NCBI RefSeq assembly: GCF_004345855.1
Contig: NZ_SLXN01000001.1
Location: 124,001-188,000 of the forward strand
Reading direction: 5' to 3'
DNA length: 64,000 nt
Origin: Sphingomonas sp. BK235
GTDB lineage: Bacteria; Pseudomonadota; Alphaproteobacteria; Sphingomonadales; Sphingomonadaceae
Below, in pieces: positions 35,714 through 42,679 of this stretch. The position numbers were made by a program, and so were the translations under genes. Numbering within the stretch: the stretch's first letter is position 1; the number at the start of each line of letters is the position of its first letter. The notes under the pieces are model-generated. The model made no database searches. It worked only from the letters and a program-made list of their open reading frames with translations, and had not been told where the DNA came from.

Positions 35714-37197
35714 GCGTCCTCGCGCCGCAGCAGCGAGGGATCGCCGCGCAGCTCGGGTATGCCGCCGAGCACGCCCTGGAAGCCGGTCAGCGGCTCGCCG
35801 AGCGTGATGCCGCGCGCGCCGATCTGATATTCGCGGATCGTGTCCTCGTGCGGGCCGGTCCGCTTCTTCATCACCGAGACGGCGCGGCGCACGCGCCCCA
35901 GCGCCTCGAAATAGCGCAGCAGGATGACGGTGTCGGCGAGATAGGTGACGTCGACCGGCGTGCTCATCCCGCCGACCAGACCGTGCTGCGCCACGGTGAG
36001 GAAGGTCGTCGCGCCGCGTCGGTTGAGATATTGCAGCAGCTCGTGGAGGTGCAGCACCAGCGCCTGCTCGCCGGGCATCGCCGCCTGATAGCCGTTGAGA
36101 CTGTCGACCACGATGGTCTGCGCGTCATGCTCCTCGACGCAGCGGCGCACGCGCGCCGAGAATTCGCCCGGGGTCAGCTCGGCGGCGTCGACCTGCTCCA
36201 AGGTGAGGCCACCCGCCTCGACCATGGCGGCGAGATCGATGCCGAGCGCGCGGGCACGCTGCACCAGGGTGCCGATCTCCTCGTCGAACACGAACATCGC
36301 GGCGCGCTCGCCGCGCGCCACCGCGGTGGCGATGAAGGTGAGCATGAGCAGCGACTTGCCCGTGCCGGCCGGGCCGAGCACCAGCACGCTGGAGCCGCGC
36401 TCGATGCCGCCGCCCAGCAGCCCGTTGAGCTCGGGCGTGTCGGTAGTGACGAGGTCGCGCGCGAACTCCACCTTGTGTTCGGCCGAGACCAGCCGCGGGT
36501 AGACGTGGACGCCGCCGGTGAGGATGGTGAAGTCGTGATAGCCGCCGCGATAGCGCCGCCCGCGATATTTGATCACGCGCATCCGCCGCCGCTCCGCGCC
36601 ATAATCGGGGGCGAGCTCCTCCAGCCGGATCACGCCGTGCGCGACCGAGTGGACGGTCTTGTCGTTGGTGTCGGTGGTGAGGTCGTCGAGCATCACCACG
36701 GTGGCGCCGCTTCGCGCGAAATAATGCTTCAGCGCCAGGATCTGGCGGCGGTAGCGCAAGGAGCTCTGCGCGAGCAGCCGGATCTCGGACAGGCTGTCGA
36801 TCACGACGCGGTCGGGGCGGGTGCGCTCGAACGCCTTGAAGATCCGCCTGGTGGTCTCGCCCAGTTCGAGGTCGGAGGAGTAGAGCAGGCTCTGCTGCTG
36901 TTCCTCGTCGAGCAAATTCTCGGGCGGGACCAGCTCGTAGATCTCGACGCCGGTGAGGTCCCAGCCGTGCGACGCGGCGGTGGCGCGCAGCTCGTCCTCG
37001 GTCTCGGACAGCGTGACGTAGAGGCAGCGCTCGCCCAGCGCCGCGCCGGCGCGCAGAAATTGCAGCGCGATCGTGGTCTTGCCGGTGCCGGGGCTGCCCT
37101 CGGTCAGGAAGGTGCGCGCGCGCTCCAGGCCGCCGCCGAGCACGTCGTCGAGCCCGGCGATCCCGATCCGCGCGTCGCCTGCGCTAGTTACTGGCAA
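35710..37197 (-). CDS. kaiC: KaiC-like double-domain ATPase
   Basis: 495 residues with two RecA-like KaiC domains. CI (about 1-245) has Walker A GSPGTGKTTIALQF, then LSETEDEL and VVIDSLSEI. CII (about 246-480) has LLGGGIERGSSVLVLGPAGT with GKS following, a catalytic Glu pair in FDEE, and TIVVDSLNGY. At the position of the cyanobacterial phospho-sites Ser431/Thr432 the residues are Thr418/Tyr419 (VTYLADTVILL). The pair is therefore changed, with one hydroxyl of the usual type kept. The C-terminal tail that binds KaiA is short. No kaiA or kaiB is nearby. It is the first gene of an operon with a hybrid histidine kinase. The role is probably signal-driven ATPase or phospho-switch rather than a full clock. 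Confidence 0.93.
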   Translation of the reverse strand: MPVTSAGDARIGIAGLDDVLGGGLERARTFLTEGSPGTGKTTIALQFLRAGAALGERCLYVTLSETEDELRATAASHGWDLTGVEIYELVPPENLLDEEQQQSLLYSSDLELGETTRRIFKAFERTRPDRVVIDSLSEIRLLAQSSLRYRRQILALKHYFARSGATVVMLDDLTTDTNDKTVHSVAHGVIRLEELAPDYGAERRRMRVIKYRGRRYRGGYHDFTILTGGVHVYPRLVSAEHKVEFARDLVTTDTPELNGLLGGGIERGSSVLVLGPAGTGKSLLMLTFIATAVARGERAAMFVFDEEIGTLVQRARALGIDLAAMVEAGGLTLEQVDAAELTPGEFSARVRRCVEEHDAQTIVVDSLNGYQAAMPGEQALVLHLHELLQYLNRRGATTFLTVAQHGLVGGMSTPVDVTYLADTVILLRYFEALGRVRRAVSVMKKRTGPHEDTIREYQIGARGITLGEPLTGFQGVLGGIPELRGDPSLLRREDA

Positions 37198-37314
37198 TTC
37201 GTCCTCCGCCTCGCGTCGGCGCGCACCCTAGCACAGCCCCGCGGGGAGGGTAGCGCCAGCGCGTCGAGGGGGATCAAGGCAGGTGAGGCACGATCCTCCC
37301 GGTTCCCGTCCCGC

Positions 37315-37410
37315 CGTCATCCCGGGCTCGATCCGGGATCCATGGTGCCGCGAGAACGACGGCTTATCGGTATGCGGCGCCATGGATCCCGGGTCGAGCC
37401 CGGGATGACG
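37315..37410. repeat. Dispersed intergenic palindrome, TCATCCCGGA type (long copy)
   Basis: 31 bp arms at 37315-37345 and 37380-37410 are inverted copies with about one mismatch, around a 34 nt centre. Each arm contains its own small palindrome (CCCGGGCTCGATCCGGG). It occupies most of the 292 bp gap between the start of kaiC and the end of the L-fuconate dehydratase gene. Confidence 0.85.
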
Positions 37411-37489
37411 GGACGGCAGGGGGCGAGCGGACGCTCTACCAATTGGCCGATGCGATCGCCCTGCCGCCCGTGGGAAGGATCGTGCCCGC

Positions 37490-38764
37490 TCAGCCGTGGC
37501 GGTACGCCACCAGCGTCTCGGGCCGCATCTCGATCGAATAGCCCGGCGCAGTCGGTGCCTGATAGGCGCCGTCGCGGACGACGCAGGGCTCGAGGAAATG
37601 CTCGTGGAGATGGTCGACATATTCCGCCACGCGTCCCTCGGCGGTGCCGGCGAAGCAGAGATAGTCGATCATCGCGAGATGCTGGACATATTCGCACAGC
37701 CCCACGCCGCCGGCGTGCGGGCAGACCGGCAGCTCGGCCTTGGCCGCCATCAGCAGCACCGCCAGCACCTCGTTGACGCCGCCCAGGCGGCAGGCGTCGA
37801 TCTGCACCACGTCGATCGCGCCCTCGGCGATGAACTGCTTGAACACAATGCGGTTCTGGCACATCTCGCCGGTCGCGACCTGGACCGGGGCGACGCCGCG
37901 GCGGATCGCGGCATGGCCGGCGACGTCGTCGGGGCTGGTCGGCTCCTCGATGAACCAGGGCCGCGCGAAGGCGAGCGCGTTGACGTGATCGATCGCCTGG
38001 CCGACCTCCCACACCTGATTGGCGTCGATCATCAGCACCGCGTCGTCGCCGATCGCTTGGCGCGCGATGCCGACGCGGCGGACGTCGTCCTCGAGGCTGA
38101 CGCCGACCTTGAGCTTGACGTGGCGAAAGCCCTCGGCGATCGCCTCGCGGCACAGCCGCTCCAGCTTCTCGTCCGAATAGCCGAGCCAGCCCGCCGAGGT
38201 GGTGTAGCAGGGATAGCCGGAGCGCTCGAGTTCGGCGATGCGCTGTTCCTTGCCCGCCGCGCGCGCGGTGAGCAGCGCCAGCGCCTCCTCCTCGGTGATG
38301 TAATCGGTGAGGTAGGTGAAGGGGATCTGTCGCACCAGCTCGGCCGGCGTCATCTCCGCGACCAGCCGCCACAGCGGCTTGCCCGCTTGCTTGGCGAGCA
38401 GGTCCCACACCGCGTTGACCACCGCGCCGGTGGCGAGGTGGATCACGCCCTTGTCGGGGCCGACCCAGCGTAGCTGGCTATCCCCGGTGACGCGACGCCA
38501 GAAGGCGGCGCCGTCGGCGCACACGGTGGCGAGATCGAGCCCGACGACCAGTGGGCGCAGCGCCTCGATCGCGGCGCAGCACAGGTCGTTGCCGCGCCCG
38601 ATCGTGAAGGTGAGGCCATGGCCTGCGAGGCCGGGCGTGTCGGTCTCGAGGATGCAATAGGCCGCGGAATAATCCGGATCGGGGTTCATCGCGTCCGAGC
38701 CGTCGAGCGAGGCCGAGGTCGGGAAGCGCAGGTCGAGCACCTGCAGGCCGGTGATTACGGTCAT
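37490..38764 (-). CDS. fucD: L-fuconate dehydratase (enolase superfamily)
   Basis: 424 residues from ATG 38764. It dehydrates L-fuconate to 2-keto-3-deoxy-L-fuconate. Motifs of the L-fuconate dehydratase branch: VLDLRFPTSASLDGSDAMNP, then GNDLCCAAIEAL. The catalytic KxK Lys is in HVKLKVGV, metal ligands are Asp in MIDANQVW and Glu in FIEEPTSPDD and ATGEMCQNR, and the acid/base His is in CPHAGGVGLCEYVQHL. Length is near the ~440 of the characterised Xanthomonas enzyme. The remaining L-fucose pathway enzymes lie at 60.5-64 kb, so the pathway is split. An IclR regulator gene lies upstream on the same strand. Confidence 0.92.
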   Translation of the reverse strand: MTVITGLQVLDLRFPTSASLDGSDAMNPDPDYSAAYCILETDTPGLAGHGLTFTIGRGNDLCCAAIEALRPLVVGLDLATVCADGAAFWRRVTGDSQLRWVGPDKGVIHLATGAVVNAVWDLLAKQAGKPLWRLVAEMTPAELVRQIPFTYLTDYITEEEALALLTARAAGKEQRIAELERSGYPCYTTSAGWLGYSDEKLERLCREAIAEGFRHVKLKVGVSLEDDVRRVGIARQAIGDDAVLMIDANQVWEVGQAIDHVNALAFARPWFIEEPTSPDDVAGHAAIRRGVAPVQVATGEMCQNRIVFKQFIAEGAIDVVQIDACRLGGVNEVLAVLLMAAKAELPVCPHAGGVGLCEYVQHLAMIDYLCFAGTAEGRVAEYVDHLHEHFLEPCVVRDGAYQAPTAPGYSIEMRPETLVAYRHG

Positions 38765-38846
38765 GCTGCTGCTCCCGGTGCGGGTGTGCCGACCGCTGCG
38801 TCGCGATTGCCGAGAATGATGCCGCCTCCCCCTGTCGATGTGTTCG

Positions 38847-38859
38847 TCGGTGCTACCGA
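38847..38859. promoter_or_regulatory. Candidate operator TCGGTGCTACCGA upstream of fucD
   Basis: Perfect 5 bp arms (TCGGT/ACCGA) around GCT, 83 bp upstream of the fucD start and within the likely promoter region. IclR-type regulators bind short palindromes of this size, and an IclR gene is adjacent. The assignment to that regulator is inference. Confidence 0.3.
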
Positions 38860-38908
38860 TTTTCACGGGTGCGCACAACGGGGATGAGGGCGTCTGCACA
38901 GTCAACTA

Positions 38909-39003
38909 CGTCATCCTGAACTCGTTTCAGGATCCACGGTGCGGCAAGAGCCTCGCGCGCAGGGATGCGGCACGGTGGATCCTGAGACAAGCTCAGGATG
39001 ACG
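38909..39003. repeat. Dispersed intergenic palindrome, TCATCCTGAA type
   Basis: 29 bp arms at 38909-38937 and 38975-39003 are near-perfect inverted copies around a 37 nt centre. Each arm has an internal TCCTGA...TCAGGA symmetry. It lies between the IclR stop and the fucD promoter region. Confidence 0.8.
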
Positions 39004-39090
39004 CCAGCGGCAGGGGCGGGGGCGGCGCGGACCGCAGCGGCAGAGGCGGCGCGGGCGGCGAGCGTCGAAGGCGGGCGCCAAGACCGCCGC

Positions 39091-39879
39091 TCAGTACAGC
39101 CGGCTGTCCGCCTCGACGAGCTGCGCCGAGATCGCGTCCGCCGCCGCGCGCACCGCCTTGGCGGCGGCGCGCGGCAGCAGGTCGGCGCCGATCTTCTTGA
39201 GGAACGGCACGGTCAGCGCCGCTGCCGCCGCCCCGCCGCGCATCACCGGCGCGGAGATGTCGGTGACGCCGGTGACGAACGGGCTGGGGGTCAGCTCGAC
39301 ACGGCGCTCGCGCACCGCGTCGGCGTGCGCGCGGAAGGCGGCGAGTTCCTCGGGCGAGAGCGGCGGGTCGAGCAGCGCCTCCCAGCGGCGCCGCACGTCC
39401 TCGGGCTGGAAGGCGTAGAGCACCGCGCCCGAGGCGACCTGCGCCAGCGGCTTGCGATAGCCCACGCGGACCGAGAAGCCGAGCTGCTCGCTCGATTCCA
39501 TCCGCGCCACCACCACCATCTCGCCCAGCGTGTGCAGCGCGAGGTGGCACGACTGCTGGATGTCGAGCGACAGCTGCCGCATCACCGGCAGCGCGACCTC
39601 GACCAGGCTCTGCGTGCGCGGCTGCTTCATGCCGAGCGAGAACAGCCGATCGGTGAGGAAATAGCCGTCGTCGCTCGGGTCCTGATCGAGGTAGCCGCGG
39701 AACTGGAGCACCTGCACCATGCGGAACAACTCGCCGTGACTGCGGCCGAGCCGGTTGACGATCGCGGTGAAGGTGAGGGGGCTGGGCGCGGCGGCGAGCA
39801 GCTCAAGGATGTCGAGCCCCTTCTCCAGCGCGGGCGCGCGATAGCGGCGCTCGTCCTCGCCCGCGCTGTCCTCGATCAT
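39091..39879 (-). CDS. IclR family transcriptional regulator
   Basis: 262 residues. The N-terminal winged HTH reads LEKGLDILELLAAAPSPLTF, then TAIVNRLGRSHGELFRMVQV and DGYFLTDRLFSLGM. The effector-binding GAF-like domain occupies about 90-255 (SLDIQQSCHLALHTLGEMVV, ASGAVLYAFQPEDVRRRWEA). Such regulators often control sugar-acid catabolism. Its position just upstream of the L-fuconate dehydratase gene on the same strand makes that gene a likely target, either as repressor or activator. The ligand is unknown. Confidence 0.9.
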   Translation of the reverse strand: MIEDSAGEDERRYRAPALEKGLDILELLAAAPSPLTFTAIVNRLGRSHGELFRMVQVLQFRGYLDQDPSDDGYFLTDRLFSLGMKQPRTQSLVEVALPVMRQLSLDIQQSCHLALHTLGEMVVVARMESSEQLGFSVRVGYRKPLAQVASGAVLYAFQPEDVRRRWEALLDPPLSPEELAAFRAHADAVRERRVELTPSPFVTGVTDISAPVMRGGAAAAALTVPFLKKIGADLLPRAAAKAVRAAADAISAQLVEADSRLY

Positions 39880-40008
39880 CGGCGTCCTCTCCCGTGGCGC
39901 GCGTCGTCGCCTGTCAGACGCTGTGTAGGCGGGGGAGGGGGCGCGCGGTCAAGGACTTCGTCGCGATGAGGGAGCGGCGGTGAACGTCGGGCCATGCCTT
40001 TCCCCGTA

Positions 40009-40106
40009 CCGTCATCCCGGACTTGTTCCGGGATCCACCGGGCCGCATCCTCTTCGGCCGTTGCTCTCGCGGAAGGCTGGATCCCGGAACAAGTCCGGGA
40101 TGACGG
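40009..40106. repeat. Dispersed intergenic palindrome, TCATCCCGGA type (perfect arms)
   Basis: 29 bp arms at 40009-40037 and 40078-40106 are exact inverted copies around a 40 nt centre. This is the best preserved of the palindromes in the window and therefore probably the youngest. Confidence 0.85.
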
Positions 40107-40115
40107 AGGTGGAGG

Positions 40116-40205
40116 GAGGTGATGAAGGTGAGGGAGGTGACGAAGGTGAGTGAGGTGACGAAGGTGAGGGAGGTGACGAAGGTGAGGGAGACGGCGGCGG
40201 TGAGG
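40116..40205. repeat. 18 bp tandem repeat, four copies plus a decayed fifth
   Basis: Copies start at 40116, 40134, 40152 and 40170, with consensus GAGGTGACGAAGGTGAGG. Copies differ by 0-1 base from the consensus. A degenerate fifth copy runs 40188-40205. The array starts 10 bases after the right arm of the palindrome at 40009-40106. It is most likely a replication-slippage minisatellite. Confidence 0.85.
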
Positions 40206-40251
40206 ATGGCGACGGAGGTCACCAACGCCATCGTCCCAGCGACACGCCGCG

Positions 40252-42579
40252 CTACCGCCCCACCACCTTCACCAGCCCCGCCACCGATTGGCCGGTCGGC
40301 AGCGCGCCCGCGGCGGTGAGCCGGCCCGCCGCCTCGTCCCAGCGCAGCGTCGCGCTGCGGCCGCCGGTCTTGCGATACGCCTCGCTGGTGCCGTCGTCGT
40401 CATACAGGCGCGCGGTCGCGTCGCGGCCCGGGAACACGCGGATCTCGGCCAGCGCCTGCTTCTCCGACGTGTTCGCCACCGGCGCGCCGATCGGCACGAT
40501 CGAGCCCGCGCGGACGAACAGCGGCATGCGCTCGATCGGCGCGGCGGCGTCGATCCACTGGCCGCCGGCATGCTTCTGGTTGGTCCACCAATCATACCAG
40601 TCGCTGCCCGCGGGCAGGTACACGCGGCGGCTGGTCGCGCCCTGCTCGGTCACGGGCGCCACCAGGAAGGCGGGGCCGAACATATATTCGTCGCCGACCG
40701 TCGCCACCTGCGGGTCGCTGGCGAAGTCCATCCACAGCGCACGCATGAACGGCGCGCCGGTCTCGTAGGTGGTCCGCGCCAGCGGGTAGATGTACGGCAG
40801 CAGCGAGTAGCGCAGCTTCGACCAGCTCGCCAGGATCGGCTCGGCCGCGGCGCCGTAGTCCCAGATCGCGGTCGCCGGACGCTGGCCGTGGATGCGCAGC
40901 GTCGGGGTGAAGCTGTTATACTGGAACCAGCGCACGAACAGCTCGGGATAATCCGGATAGTTCGCGCCCATCGCGGTGGCGCCCGCCGGGCTGAGCAGCG
41001 GCGCGTGCGCCGGCTTGCTGCTGCCGGGATATTGCCAGCCGCCGGTGTCGCTCGACCACAGCGCGATGCCCGAGGCGGTCATGTTGAGACCGGTCGGTAC
41101 CTGGCGGCGCAGCGATTCCCAGGTCGACTGGATGTCCGACGACCAGAACAGGCAGCCGTTCGCCTGCGTGCCGAGATAGGCCGCCCGGCACAGGATCATG
41201 TTGCGGAAGTCGGGGCGATCGCGCCGCGATCCCTCGGCCGCGCCGTCGGTGTGGAGCAGCGGGAAGACGTTGTGGTAGCGGTCGCCCGAGCCGATCGAGT
41301 AGAAATAGCCGTCGGGCACGAGATCGGGCTCGGTCTCGTCGAGCCAGAGATAGTCGAAGCCCTGGCTGAGGATGTTGTCGCGCACCTTGCCCCAGAACCA
41401 GCCGCGCGCGGCGGGATTGGTCGAATCGATCAGCGCGCCGGCGCGGTCGGAGCGTACCGGCAGGCCGTCGACGGTCTTGCCGTCGGCGTCCTTGAGGAAC
41501 CAGCCCTTCGCGTCCAGCTCGTTGAAGTAGCGGCTCTCCTTCTCGAAACGCGGCCAAACCGAGATGATCGAGTGCAGCCCGCGCTGGTGCAGCTCGCGGT
41601 TCATGCCGGCGGGATCGGGGAAGAAGTTCCGGTCGATGTCGAGCTGGCCCATGCGGGTCCAGTGGAACCAGTCGAGCACCATTATATCGAGGGGATAGCC
41701 GCGGCTGCGATAGCCGTCCGCCACCGCCATCAGCTCCTGCTGGCTCTCGTAGCGCGCCTTGGACTGGATCAGCCCGAACGCGGCCTTGGGCGGCAGCGGG
41801 GTCTTGCCAGTCAATTTGGCATAGCCGGCGTAGAGCTCGTCGCTCGATTTGCCGGTGATGACGAAGAAGCTGACCCGGTCACCCACCTCGCTCTCGAAAC
41901 GGGTCTGGCCGTGGATCCCCGGCGAGACCCGGGTGGCGGAGGGATTGTCCCACACGATCGCGTAGTTGCGGCTGGAGACGAGGACGGGCACGCAGACCTG
42001 CTCACCCGCCGGCGCGTCATACCAGTGGCGGCAGTCGATCGTGCGCCCGCGCAGGTCGAGGATACCCTCCTGGTTCTGCCCGAGCCCGTAGAAATGCTCG
42101 TTCGGATCGGCCTCGAAGCTGGCGCCGGCGAGGAAGGTCTTCTCGCCCGAGACGATGTGCGGCGCCAACGACCAGCCGCCCATGGTGATGGTGCGCCCGT
42201 CGGCGGTGGTGATCGCGACCGAGACCGGCGGCAGCGAGGGGGCGAAATAGCGCTGCATCTGACTCGGCGCGCCGGGCCAGGGCTGCGCCTTGACGGTGAC
42301 GGTCAGCGCGCCCGAGGCGAAGACGTCGCCCGCCTGGGTGGTGCTGTGCGACCAGCCCGCGGCGTCGGCGGCGGCGCTGATGCCGTAGCCGGGCTTGCCG
42401 TCGGCCTGGTCGCGCTCGGTGGCGATGGTGACGCGGACGATGTTCGGGGCATAGGGCTCGATCGCGACGAGGCTGCCGTTGCGATCGACCGTGGCGACCG
42501 GCTCGGCGACCGCCTGTGTGCCGAGCGCGAGCAGCCCGAGCGGTAGCGTTCGCGCCCAGCGCGCCGTCCTGCGGTTCAT
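40252..42579 (-). CDS. Glycoside hydrolase family 31, secreted (alpha-xylosidase/alpha-glucosidase type)
   Basis: 775 residues from ATG 42579, with CGGAGGGGAAAGAC upstream. The signal peptide ends near TQAVAEP, so the enzyme is periplasmic or outer-membrane associated. N-terminal beta-sandwich (NEHFYGLGQNQEGILDLRG), then the TIM barrel: PPKAAFGLIQSKARYESQQE, MVLDWFHWTRMGQLDIDRNF, and the catalytic nucleophile Asp in FDYLWLDETEPDLV (about residue 413). The likely acid/base is in the WSSDIQSTW / WSSDTGGWQYPG region. The C-terminal beta domain begins MFGPAFLVAPVTEQGATSRR. GH31 enzymes cleave alpha-xylosides, alpha-glucosides or alpha-galactosides; the QSKARYESQQE pattern is seen in alpha-xylosidase-like members, but the substrate is not settled. 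Confidence 0.92.
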   Translation of the reverse strand: MNRRTARWARTLPLGLLALGTQAVAEPVATVDRNGSLVAIEPYAPNIVRVTIATERDQADGKPGYGISAAADAAGWSHSTTQAGDVFASGALTVTVKAQPWPGAPSQMQRYFAPSLPPVSVAITTADGRTITMGGWSLAPHIVSGEKTFLAGASFEADPNEHFYGLGQNQEGILDLRGRTIDCRHWYDAPAGEQVCVPVLVSSRNYAIVWDNPSATRVSPGIHGQTRFESEVGDRVSFFVITGKSSDELYAGYAKLTGKTPLPPKAAFGLIQSKARYESQQELMAVADGYRSRGYPLDIMVLDWFHWTRMGQLDIDRNFFPDPAGMNRELHQRGLHSIISVWPRFEKESRYFNELDAKGWFLKDADGKTVDGLPVRSDRAGALIDSTNPAARGWFWGKVRDNILSQGFDYLWLDETEPDLVPDGYFYSIGSGDRYHNVFPLLHTDGAAEGSRRDRPDFRNMILCRAAYLGTQANGCLFWSSDIQSTWESLRRQVPTGLNMTASGIALWSSDTGGWQYPGSSKPAHAPLLSPAGATAMGANYPDYPELFVRWFQYNSFTPTLRIHGQRPATAIWDYGAAAEPILASWSKLRYSLLPYIYPLARTTYETGAPFMRALWMDFASDPQVATVGDEYMFGPAFLVAPVTEQGATSRRVYLPAGSDWYDWWTNQKHAGGQWIDAAAPIERMPLFVRAGSIVPIGAPVANTSEKQALAEIRVFPGRDATARLYDDDGTSEAYRKTGGRSATLRWDEAAGRLTAAGALPTGQSVAGLVKVVGR

Positions 42580-42614
42580 CGTCTTTCCCCTCCGATTGAT
42601 ATGACCGCTTCTGC

Positions 42615-42660
42615 CCAAGTGAACGTTATCGCTCAAGCGCTTTTCGGTAGCGGTACCATG
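42615..42660. promoter_or_regulatory. Candidate LacI-type operator cluster upstream of the GH31 gene
   Basis: Three overlapping or adjacent symmetric elements lie 40-80 bp upstream of the GH31 start: AACGTT (within TGAACGTTATCGCTCA), AAGCGCTT, and CGGTAGCGGTACCA at 42645-42658. The last matches the xyl-box described for xylan/xyloglucan genes in Xanthomonas (TGGTAGCGCTAACA) at 11 of 14 positions. The GH31 gene being alpha-xylosidase-like is consistent. Regulator not present in the window. Confidence 0.35.
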
Positions 42661-42679
42661 GAAGTGGGAGGGCGTGGTC

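Larger units (their letters stand above)
38765..39090. other. 326 bp intergenic region upstream of fucD
   Basis: No gene. It contains a symmetric 13-mer TCGGTGCTACCGA (38847-38859), a candidate operator, and a long dispersed palindrome (38909-39003). The rest, up to the IclR stop, is low-complexity GC-rich sequence. Confidence 0.6.
39880..40251. other. 372 bp intergenic region between IclR and GH31 genes
   Basis: No supported gene. It holds a perfect 29 bp-arm palindrome (40009-40106), immediately followed by four 18 bp tandem repeats and a decayed fifth (40116-40205). The region upstream of the IclR start (39880-40000) shows no clear promoter motif. Confidence 0.6.

Noticed and set aside
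37422..37455. tRNA-like fragment (reverse complement contains CAATTGGTAGAGCG, similar to a tRNA D-arm)
   Set aside because: Only a D-arm-like stretch is present. No acceptor stem, anticodon arm or T-arm can be folded around it, and no integrase or attachment-site context exists.
40116..40205. Possible CRISPR array
   Set aside because: The units are contiguous 18 bp tandem copies with no spacers, and no cas genes are present.
39914..40231. Minus-strand frame encoding repeated SLTFVT hexapeptides (105 residues)
   Set aside because: The hexapeptides are just the translation of the 18 bp tandem repeat, and the rest is read-through of the dispersed palindrome. No ribosome site.
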